IMG/VR virus record: IMGVR_UViG_3300044302_000522
Span: 1-20,436 of that record
DNA: 20,436 bases
Direction: 5' to 3' (one strand)
From: a virus
Below the pieces are notes generated by a model that made no database searches, was not told where the DNA came from, and saw only the letters and a program-made list of their open reading frames with translations. The first letter of the stretch is position 1. Every line of letters begins with the position of its first letter. Positions 6,561 to 13,149 of the stretch are shown here, piece by piece. The position numbers and the translations under genes were made by a program.

Positions 6561-6665
6561 TGTGATTGTGCCAATTAAGGCGATTAATAAAATTGGTACA
6601 GCCAATGCACTTAATACATTGGCTACTGGATTGTGGTAAAACCACATGTCGATTGTTTGTAACAT
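6549..6665 (-). CDS. Predicted 38-residue single-span membrane protein
   Basis: A tiny gene: MLQTIDMWFYHNPVANVLSA then LAVPILLIALIGTITGVA. Residues about 16-35 form one uninterrupted hydrophobic helix long enough to span a membrane. The start is set by a perfect seam copy (GGAGGTAGCGTAATG) and the end is a near-perfect one, so both borders match the real genes on either side. It could be a small inner-membrane effector, for example in superinfection exclusion or host-envelope change, but no family is recognised. It is much smaller than usual holins and has no endolysin nearby. Confidence 0.68.
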   Translation of the reverse strand: MLQTIDMWFYHNPVANVLSALAVPILLIALIGTITGVA

Positions 6666-6677
6666 TACGCTACCTCC
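6663..6677 (-). repeat. Gene-junction seam, perfect copy (GGAGGTAGCGTAATG)
   Basis: The ribosome site GGAGG, codons GTA GCG, stop TAA and overlapping next ATG are in one 15-base block. It joins the 71- and 38-residue genes. Confidence 0.85.
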
Positions 6678-6880
6678 ATATCTAATTTTTTATCAATTCT
6701 TTTTTTAAGCTCTTTAGGGCTTGTTGCAAAGATAGCCATTTTAGGAACATCATAGTAAGACTGAACAACATAATCTCCATTAAAACTATATGTTCTGCTA
6801 ACTTGAACCTTTACACCCCTGTAAAGATAGTCTTTGCTACCACCTGTTTTGTCTTTGGTAAGTGGATATTGATTACTCAT
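6665..6880 (-). CDS. Hypothetical protein, 71 residues, first gene of leftward cluster
   Basis: The protein starts MSNQYPLTKDKTGGSKDYLY and continues with paired strands (GVKVQVSRTYSFNGDYVVQSYYD), then a lysine-rich helix (SPKELKKRIDKKLDMEVA). A strong AGGAG five bases before the ATG at 6880 sets the start. A longer frame reaches 6943 but would begin inside the candidate -10/-35 region and lacks a ribosome site. It is the promoter-proximal gene of the cluster and is expected to be expressed first. Function unknown. Confidence 0.75.
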   Translation of the reverse strand: MSNQYPLTKDKTGGSKDYLYRGVKVQVSRTYSFNGDYVVQSYYDVPKMAIFATSPKELKKRIDKKLDMEVA

Positions 6881-6922
6881 ATTTTCTCCTTTTTTGTTTT
6901 TAATTTCATTTCCCATATACCT

Positions 6923-6951
6923 ATTATGCACAATTTTGCACAAAAGTACAA
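6923..6951 (-). promoter_or_regulatory. Candidate promoter for the leftward small-gene cluster
   Basis: On the minus strand, TTGTAC (6951-6946) and CATAAT (6928-6923) are 17 bases apart. Transcription would begin near 6916, leaving a leader of about 36 bases before the ATG at 6880. The -10 matches 5/6 and the -35 only 3/6. The spacer holds the direct repeat at 6927-6943, which would suit repression or activation by a DNA-binding protein. Confidence 0.42.
6927..6943. repeat. Direct repeat TGCACAA x2, 10-base period
   Basis: TGCACAA occurs at 6927-6933 and again at 6937-6943, so the units are one DNA turn apart, as is typical for two protein subunits on one face. They lie in the spacer of the candidate leftward promoter. 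Operator function is an inference. Confidence 0.5.
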
Positions 6952-6993
6952 CTATTTATACACTTTATTTACATTTATTTTTATCACTTATTT

Positions 6994-7023
6994 TCAACAA
7001 ATATCTATACATTTTTGTATATT
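6994..7023 (+). promoter_or_regulatory. Candidate promoter for the RHH-like regulator gene
   Basis: TCAACA (6994-6999) and TATATT (7018-7023) are 18 bases apart, with matches of 4/6 and 5/6. A start near 7030 would leave only about 14 bases before the ATG at 7044, with no Shine-Dalgarno site, so the message may be nearly leaderless. A second -10-like TATAAA lies at 7026-7031. Weak evidence because the whole gap is very AT-rich. Confidence 0.33.
7006..7021. repeat. Inverted repeat TATACA-tttt-TGTATA, possible operator
   Basis: A perfect 6-base inverted repeat with a 4-base centre overlaps the -10 and spacer of the candidate rightward promoter, 23 bases before the regulator start. The position suits autorepression by the gene it precedes. 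AT-rich DNA makes chance palindromes more likely. Confidence 0.45.
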
Positions 7024-7043
7024 AGTATAAAATTACACCCACT

Positions 7044-7229
7044 ATGGAAGAAAATACATTACAGAAAGTTAAATACCCACTAGGCAGGAAGAGTTTGGCA
7101 GTAGACTTAGATACCTATAATATGTTGCAAGAAATTTGTGATGTACAAAGGCGATCTAAGATAGATCAGTTGAAAGTGCTAATTGAAACAGCACACGATC
7201 AGTTGGTTGTTGCAGACACTACCTACTAG
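7044..7229 (+). CDS. Ribbon-helix-helix-like small DNA-binding protein
   Basis: The protein has 61 residues. Residues 16-23 (KSLAVDLD) look like the beta ribbon, 24-34 (TYNMLQEICDV) the first helix, the turn QRRSK follows, and 39-53 (IDQLKVLIETAHDQL) the second helix. This is the layout of CopG/Arc/MetJ-type proteins, which bind DNA as dimers through the ribbon. It stands first in a short rightward operon divergent from the early cluster, next to operator-like repeats. It probably controls its own promoter and perhaps the divergent one. The assignment rests on pattern only. A plain ATG start with no ribosome site is the best available. Confidence 0.55.
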   Translation: MEENTLQKVKYPLGRKSLAVDLDTYNMLQEICDVQRRSKIDQLKVLIETAHDQLVVADTTY

Positions 7230-7469
7230 ATGTTTAATACAATTTTTAAAAAGAAACAGTTACCTGTTTCTTATCAAATTGAGCACCCCAGTGAAATTGT
7301 TGAGTTGTTCAGTCGATTAACCTTGCATCATCAAACAGCATTAATAAGATTGATTTCAAGAAATCTTGTGATGAACATAGATGATGAAACCATCATGGGT
7401 TATGAGATGAACTTCGATGTAAAGGGTGCTGTGATTGAAGGAACTTTAGACGAGCCTAGCGATACCTGA
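7230..7469 (+). CDS. Hypothetical protein, 79 residues
   Basis: The ATG directly follows the TAG of the RHH-like gene, so the pair is likely translated together. The protein starts MFNTIFKKKQLPVSYQIEHP. It has a helical middle (SEIVELFSRLTLHHQTALIRLISR) and an acidic end (DDETIMGYEMNF, then GTLDEPSDT). It could be a partner of the regulator, but no family is recognised. Its last 24 bases overlap the end of the convergent virion gene at 7446. Both frames read well in the overlap. Confidence 0.68.
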   Translation: MFNTIFKKKQLPVSYQIEHPSEIVELFSRLTLHHQTALIRLISRNLVMNIDDETIMGYEMNFDVKGAVIEGTLDEPSDT

Positions 7470-9983
7470 ATTTCTTAGAGCAATCTCCCTGTCTTTTTCG
7501 TTAGGAAGAATAGTAGGTGACATGACCTCTATTGGATTTAGGTCAGGTTGGTCATCAAACAAAGGTTGATCTATTTGTGGAACCTCAAAACTTTGCATGG
7601 CACCTTGTAGGTTGTCTGTAGGTGGTTGTGCTTCTGCTTCTTCTTGTGCTCTAATCTCTGCTCTTTCTTCTCTTAATTTGTCTGTGCGACTGGTTGTTTC
7701 AATTAAATTAGCCACTCCATCTACACCACCTCTTGCAAATGTTTGACTGATTGCATAAGTAATAGGTTTAGTAGCTTCTAAAATAGCTTGTGTTTCTGTT
7801 ACTTTTTTTGGATCAACTATGTGGCTTATTAACATATCCATGTAAGCATCCTTCTGTCTGCCTACAAGATTACTTAAACCAATATCAAGACCATTGCCAA
7901 CTGCATATCCACCTAATCTTGATGGTATGTTGATTAAACTTTGTATTAAACCGCCAACTTTCACCACGCCACCTTCTAACATATTTTGATTGCCTAGAAT
8001 TTGTGTAGCTTCTTTAGTCATTAATTGATCTATGGCTAAATTAGAAAAAGTATCAGAACCACCTGCTGTTTGGATTCTGCCTACCATTTGCATCATGTTG
8101 GTCATGTCAATAAAGTTATCTAACTCTTCAGGCTCAAAAATAGCCTCCCACATTTTTGCTTTAGTGCTATATAACCTATATTCAGCCAATTCTTCAGCAA
8201 ATTCTTTTGCGTAGGCATCATCATATTGCAAACGCCTTGTTTGAGGCATAGGCATAGCTTTTGATGGGTTCGGAATACCTAAAGCTCTTAAAAAAGCATT
8301 AGGTTGGTTCAAAGGATTTTTTTGTGATGCAATGACATCATCCCATTGTGTTCTTAACCAAGTACCTTTTAAGTTTTGCCATGCTGTAGCACCATCTTCA
8401 GTTTGTTGCAAAATACCTTTGAGCTCTTTAATTTCTTTAGGCTTGATGTTGCCACTAAATAATTTTTTCGTAAGAGTAGCAGCTTTCTGTCCACCTTTAT
8501 CAGCAATACTTGCAAACTGACCCACAATACTTCTATCTAAATATTGTGCAGTACCCAAAGCATCATCATAAATAGCTGTGACTTCTTTATAAGCAGGGTT
8601 TGCTTCTTTCATTTTGTCTGAGATACTTCTGCGTAACAAACTTACTTCACGCAATAATTCAGGATCAGGTTGTTTTCCTCTACCACTTAATTTGTTTATT
8701 TGTCTTGCAAAGTTATCTTTTAAACCTTGATGCAAGAGTTCAGTGGTATTTCTAGCATTGCCAGTGTTTGCATCTAACAAGCCTTGTTCTAGTTTTTTGT
8801 ATATTGCTTTTTTCTCAGCAGAAACATTTACATCTGCAATTACATCTTGTATTTGTTTGAGCTCTTTGCTTACATCTATGGTTACATCTGTGTCATAAGC
8901 ATTTTTGTACATAGGTGCAGTTCGTTCTGCTAATTTCTTTTTTTCTAACGCAATGTAATCATCTACAGCCTTTACAACATCTAACTCTGCATCAAGAGCA
9001 GGCTTACCAGTTAATTTATTTCTCAAGTCTTGGTTTACATATTTGCCTGATTGTATAAAATCAAAAAAGTTTTCAGCGTGATAATTAATTCTTTGGTTTC
9101 TATCGTTGTAATGTTTTACTAATTTTTCACTGCCTGAATTTTTAACAATCCATGCTTCTATCTTATTACCACTGGTTCCTACTAAATCATTAGCTTCAGC
9201 CCTAGATATAGGAACATCAGGGTATTTTTCTGCCATGTATGCTAATTTGTCATCAACTGTTTTGCCACCATTTTGTATTATGTCAGCAAGAATAGATCGA
9301 CCATCAGTACCGGGGAACTTATCAAACAAACCTTTAGCAAACTTAGGAGCAGTGCTTGTTGGTACACCAAATGGAATACCACCAAAAGCTGATGAAACAG
9401 CCAAATCTTTACCTGCTTTATAAGCATCTAATGGAGGTCCACCCAACGCTGATGATAAACCTGCTCTTATTCCATAAGCATAAGCACCACCTTTAGCTGT
9501 GCCTTTGACACCACCTTTAATAGCCTCTCCAAAAGCTCTAAATTTGTTTGGGCTAAGAGCACCTTTGACAAAACCTTGTGCCATACCAACAGCACCACCA
9601 ATAACTTCACCTAAAAATTGTCCTGTAGGTCCTAAATTATTGACATAATCTACATCGTTACCAAAGTAGTCATCTTTAAATTCTTTTTTGTATTCACCAG
9701 TTTTATAATCTTTGTAAAACAAATCACCATTATCATCAAAATAATAAAACTCAGAAGGATCAATGCCTTGTTCTACTAATTCAGGAAATCTTCTTGATGC
9801 TAACCAATAAACTTGATTGGCTTCGTTGTTTGATAGACCTGCTCTGAAAGCATCAAAAAAACCACTGGCATCAGGGCTATCTTCTATAATAGATGGTTGA
9901 ATTGTTTTACTGCCTACTGGCACACCACCAAAACTATCAGGTGATCCTGTGCTTACTAGAGTTCCACCAAACTCATCAGCCAT
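7446..9983 (-). CDS. Large internal virion / DNA-ejection-type protein, 845 residues
   Basis: Residues 50-100 form a conserved-looking domain (YWLASRRFPELVEQGIDPSEF, FFDDNGDLFY-like). Residues 121-207 are glycine- and alanine-rich and hydrophobic (FLGEVIGGAVGMAQGFVKGA and on), able to enter membranes. Residues about 215-740 are mostly helical and charged, and the final 100 are acidic and proline-rich. This layout, with the position at the end of the tail operon, resembles internal/ejection proteins of podoviruses (T7 gp16 or P22 gp16/gp20 type), which leave the capsid first and help DNA cross the envelope. No lytic transglycosylase motif is clear. It is the last gene of the virion operon and begins at a TAATG junction. 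The role is inferred from layout, not from a recognised domain. Confidence 0.6.
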   Translation of the reverse strand: MADEFGGTLVSTGSPDSFGGVPVGSKTIQPSIIEDSPDASGFFDAFRAGLSNNEANQVYWLASRRFPELVEQGIDPSEFYYFDDNGDLFYKDYKTGEYKKEFKDDYFGNDVDYVNNLGPTGQFLGEVIGGAVGMAQGFVKGALSPNKFRAFGEAIKGGVKGTAKGGAYAYGIRAGLSSALGGPPLDAYKAGKDLAVSSAFGGIPFGVPTSTAPKFAKGLFDKFPGTDGRSILADIIQNGGKTVDDKLAYMAEKYPDVPISRAEANDLVGTSGNKIEAWIVKNSGSEKLVKHYNDRNQRINYHAENFFDFIQSGKYVNQDLRNKLTGKPALDAELDVVKAVDDYIALEKKKLAERTAPMYKNAYDTDVTIDVSKELKQIQDVIADVNVSAEKKAIYKKLEQGLLDANTGNARNTTELLHQGLKDNFARQINKLSGRGKQPDPELLREVSLLRRSISDKMKEANPAYKEVTAIYDDALGTAQYLDRSIVGQFASIADKGGQKAATLTKKLFSGNIKPKEIKELKGILQQTEDGATAWQNLKGTWLRTQWDDVIASQKNPLNQPNAFLRALGIPNPSKAMPMPQTRRLQYDDAYAKEFAEELAEYRLYSTKAKMWEAIFEPEELDNFIDMTNMMQMVGRIQTAGGSDTFSNLAIDQLMTKEATQILGNQNMLEGGVVKVGGLIQSLINIPSRLGGYAVGNGLDIGLSNLVGRQKDAYMDMLISHIVDPKKVTETQAILEATKPITYAISQTFARGGVDGVANLIETTSRTDKLREERAEIRAQEEAEAQPPTDNLQGAMQSFEVPQIDQPLFDDQPDLNPIEVMSPTILPNEKDREIALRNSGIARLV

Positions 9984-11359
9984 TATGGTTTCCTATATAT
10001 TTGACCATCAGTACCTACATACTCATCGCCTTTTTCTAAATCATCATAGTCATCTTGAGTTGTGACTGTCGGTAATAATGCTTTTTTTCTTGAAAGTTCT
10101 GCTTTTCTTTTCTCAAAAGCTATTTGGAAATCAGCAGGGACGAAATCATCAGCCAAACCTTCTCCACTTTCAATTTTCTTTTCTAAAAATTCTACTTCAT
10201 CAGGAGTAAACAATGGGTTTTCTTCAGACCAATTTGAAGTAAATTTATCTAATTGTAATTGCAATTTTCTACCTGTAACGCCTTGATCTTCTAATTCAAT
10301 CATTTTATTTACATAATCTTTATAAAAATCTTTATCTCTGACTGCTAATCTTTCAAGTAATTCAAGTTGTTTCATGTAACCTTCTTTGGTCGAACCAAGC
10401 GTAGGAGAAGCTGATATAAACAATTTCATTTCACGATCAGAAATAGCACCCTTGGTTTGCGAAACGATAGCCATGGTAAAACCCATAGATAACTGGTTAA
10501 GTGCTTTTTGTGGAGCAATAGCTGCTTCTGATTCACCTAACAAAAATTCTCCAAATCCCAAGCCTGATATTAATTCTCTAACTCCCAAAAGACTTCTTGA
10601 GGCAGGACCAAATTGACCACCTGCTTCCTCAATCTCATTTGCAAGAATGTAGGCTTGATTAACTTGATCTCTTATTTGATCTGATGCTCTTGATTTAGCC
10701 TCGTAAGCATCACTTTCTTTGTTAATTGATTTTAACGCTTCTTTGTCTGCAAAACTTGTATTATCACCGGGCATGTTAATTGCTGTGGTGGGTGGTTTTA
10801 CTTCTCTGCCATTTTTATTATTAATAATGTCATTTATGTCATCTCTATTTGATGGTATGTTTGCAAAAGTTTGAGATTGTGTAGTTGTTGTACCAGTAGT
10901 TTCATCTACTTCATCGTATTCAAAAGTTATGTAGTCAACTTTTTTATTGGCACTATCGATCATTTTTATTGCATATTGGTTTAAAAATTCATTGGCTTTT
11001 TGTTCATCTTGCATAGCAAGTTGAGCTGCTTGTAGACCTATTTGTTGTTGAGCCTTGGCATTTGCTTCTTGGTTTTTTTTCATTTTGTCTGATGCTCTAG
11101 TAAAACCAACACCTAAACCTGTAAAAGCTGAAGCTCCACCTGTGTTTGGAGTTGCAAGCAAACCTGCACCCAACTCAGAAGCCAAATCGTAAATGCTCAT
11201 GTTAGGAGCTTGATAAGAATATGGTGCTAATCGTTGTTGATACTTAGCAAAATTTTGATCGTAATTACCAAGTTGACTAGCTAAATCTTGTATGGTGCTA
11301 TCAGTAGCACTTACATCAATCTCTGAATCAAATGGATTGATTGGATCGTTGACTGCCAT
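9983..11359 (-). CDS. Putative internal virion protein with REM motif, 458 residues
   Basis: Residues 55-90 are glycine-rich and hydrophobic; 95-140 are helical and glutamine-rich (KAQQQIGLQAAQLAMQDEQK); 205-245 are charged helix. Residues 302-319 hold TKGAISDREMKLFISASP, a motif seen in ejection-type and other virion proteins of marine phages and present twice in the 644-residue neighbour. The C-terminus is charged and ends in a small beta segment (GDEYVGTDGQIYRKP). There is no signal peptide. It starts and ends at TAATG junctions. It is most likely a structural protein that partners the large proteins on either side; catalytic residues were not identified. Confidence 0.58.
   Translation of the reverse strand: MAVNDPINPFDSEIDVSATDSTIQDLASQLGNYDQNFAKYQQRLAPYSYQAPNMSIYDLASELGAGLLATPNTGGASAFTGLGVGFTRASDKMKKNQEANAKAQQQIGLQAAQLAMQDEQKANEFLNQYAIKMIDSANKKVDYITFEYDEVDETTGTTTTQSQTFANIPSNRDDINDIINNKNGREVKPPTTAINMPGDNTSFADKEALKSINKESDAYEAKSRASDQIRDQVNQAYILANEIEEAGGQFGPASRSLLGVRELISGLGFGEFLLGESEAAIAPQKALNQLSMGFTMAIVSQTKGAISDREMKLFISASPTLGSTKEGYMKQLELLERLAVRDKDFYKDYVNKMIELEDQGVTGRKLQLQLDKFTSNWSEENPLFTPDEVEFLEKKIESGEGLADDFVPADFQIAFEKRKAELSRKKALLPTVTTQDDYDDLEKGDEYVGTDGQIYRKP
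10403..10456 (-). other. REM motif (KGAISDREM) in the 458-residue protein
   Basis: Residues 302-319 read TKGAISDREMKLFISASP. The core matches two copies in the protein encoded at 13150-15084, although the proteins are otherwise unlike. Confidence 0.7.
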
Positions 11360-13140
11360 TAGGTAGTGTACCCTGCGTTTGGTCTTTGCTGTGGTTGGTT
11401 AAAGAAGTTACCCAAAGCACCAAGTGTGCTTAAACCAACACCTAAACCTGCCTGTAAAGCACTTGGTCTTGGAGCAAAGGTTGTAGAAGTTTGGAAAGAA
11501 CCTGTTGGCACTGACTGAACAAAAGGCAGTAAAGATTGATATTGAGCCATAGGAGCCTGTTGAGCTTGTAGCTGATTAGCTCTTTGTGCATCAAGTTGTG
11601 CTTGTTGTTGTGCTTGTTGAGCCTGACCTGCACCCATCAATTGATTGATGTCAAACGCACTAGCTTGTTGAGCTTGTTGCCCAATGTTTTGTAAGTTAGC
11701 ACCTAAGTTTTGTTGTGCTTGTGCTCTTTGTTGTCCTATTTGACCTTCTAAATTACCTAAGTTACTCAAAGCACCTGCTTGTGTTTGTTGTGCACCTAGT
11801 TGTTGTCTTGCAAAGTTTGATAACTGACTGGTTAAATTCTGTTGAGCACCGAGTCTTGAACCTGCTAGTCCTGATAATCCTTGGGCTGTAGCCATTTCTT
11901 GTGCTCTTTGTCTTGCAAACTCACCCAATCCTGTTCTCTGAGCCTCTGAGAAGCCTTGTGAACGCAATGAACCTAAAGCCTGACCTAAACCTCTGCCTAG
12001 AGCTTCTCGCCTTTCATCTGCACTTAAACGAGCTCTTGAACCAAATGCAGATTCACCACCTGTCATGATGTCTCTAGCTCTTTGTGCCATGTCTTGTTTC
12101 TCACCTGCTTCTAACACATCGTCTATGGTTTGTTGTACCACACGATCCTCAAAGGGATTGTAGAAAGCTGAGGTTAAAGATGGGTCATAACCACCCAAAG
12201 TACCTCTGAGCAAGCCCTCAGACTCACCTAAACGATTACCAAACTGATCTGTAGCTCCCAAACTACGACCTGCTAGGGCACCTAATTGAGTGCCAAAGTT
12301 ACCTACACCACTTTGTATGACACCCAATGACTCTAATTCTCTTTGTCTTGCTCTATCTAAACCTGTGTCTAACGCACCAACTCCTGAACGAAAAGCAGAC
12401 TGAGCATCACTCAAATACTGATCTTGTATGCCAGTGGCTTCTCTTGCCATCTCCATAGCCCTAAGTTGGTCAGGAGTTAAGTCTGCAACTTTTTGTTCTA
12501 CAACTCTTGGTGTGCCATCAGGATTAAAGAATGTGCGTTCAGCCGCTCGCATAGCACCGGGTATGAATCCACCTTTACCATCTAAACCAAAGAGTAATTG
12601 TTGGCTCAGAGCATCTAAGCCTGTCTCGTTTCTTAATTGATTGCTTACATATGGAGCAGGATCATTGCCACCTGTGTAGGGTGCTAGAGGCTGTTGTACA
12701 GGTGCAACTGGTTGTGCAGGTGCAGGTGGATTAAGTCCTACTATTGGTCCACCTTGTGATGGTGGTGGTATTATAGGAAAGCCACCACTACTCATAGGAG
12801 AGCCATCAGGGTTACGCATTAGCATGTCTGTTATTTGACCTGTAGGTGCTTGTGGCATCATTTGTTCTTGAGCCTGAGCTCGCTCTATCATGTCTCGAAA
12901 GCCTGTCGGATTAGCATTAATAGCTCTTGGATCAAATTTAGTAACATCCATACCCATAGGTAAATTAGAAAAATCTATGTTTTCTAAACTAGGTATATTT
13001 GGAATACTGCCTATGCCTCTTGGTATGTTTGGCAATGTTCGTGGCATAACAACAGGTCTTCTAGCCATCATTTCAGGCTCACCTTGGATCATACCTCTAA
13101 CATTTCGCATTGCCCTTCTCATGTTATCCATTATTGCCAT
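11359..13140 (-). CDS. Gln/Ala-rich virion structural protein, 593 residues
   Basis: Methionine- and arginine-rich at the start, then proline/glycine linkers (35-165). Residues 205-235 contain FNPDGTPRVVEQKVADLTPD and 317-345 contain GGYDPSLTSAFYNPFED, sequences recurrent in marine phage structural genes. Residues 250-430 are glycine-spaced helices, and 430-535 are dominated by glutamine and alanine (such as QAQQAQQQAQLDAQRANQ), suggesting long coiled or fibrous packing. A hydrophobic segment lies at 560-580. It begins nine bases after the 644-residue gene and ends at a TAATG junction. I infer an internal-core or tail component; no enzymatic motif is visible. The amino-acid bias also produces many false open frames on the other strand. 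Confidence 0.6.
   Translation of the reverse strand: MAIMDNMRRAMRNVRGMIQGEPEMMARRPVVMPRTLPNIPRGIGSIPNIPSLENIDFSNLPMGMDVTKFDPRAINANPTGFRDMIERAQAQEQMMPQAPTGQITDMLMRNPDGSPMSSGGFPIIPPPSQGGPIVGLNPPAPAQPVAPVQQPLAPYTGGNDPAPYVSNQLRNETGLDALSQQLLFGLDGKGGFIPGAMRAAERTFFNPDGTPRVVEQKVADLTPDQLRAMEMAREATGIQDQYLSDAQSAFRSGVGALDTGLDRARQRELESLGVIQSGVGNFGTQLGALAGRSLGATDQFGNRLGESEGLLRGTLGGYDPSLTSAFYNPFEDRVVQQTIDDVLEAGEKQDMAQRARDIMTGGESAFGSRARLSADERREALGRGLGQALGSLRSQGFSEAQRTGLGEFARQRAQEMATAQGLSGLAGSRLGAQQNLTSQLSNFARQQLGAQQTQAGALSNLGNLEGQIGQQRAQAQQNLGANLQNIGQQAQQASAFDINQLMGAGQAQQAQQQAQLDAQRANQLQAQQAPMAQYQSLLPFVQSVPTGSFQTSTTFAPRPSALQAGLGVGLSTLGALGNFFNQPQQRPNAGYTT
11550..11850 (-). repeat. Low-complexity Gln/Ala-coding tract
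   Basis: Repeated CAA/CAG and GCA/GCT-type codons encode the glutamine/alanine-rich segment of the 593-residue protein. It is imperfect and in frame, so it is protein composition rather than a DNA element. Confidence 0.6.
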
Positions 13141-13149
13141 AATTATTTA

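Noticed and set aside
6550-6645. N-terminal extension of the 132-residue gene
   Set aside because: It would overlap the 38-residue gene almost fully and bypass the seam start.
6881-6943. N-terminal extension of the 71-residue gene
   Set aside because: It would start inside the candidate promoter; the ATG at 6880 has a strong AGGAG.
11442-11633. Open frame in the Gln/Ala-rich tract
   Set aside because: Frame-shifted reading of repetitive codons.
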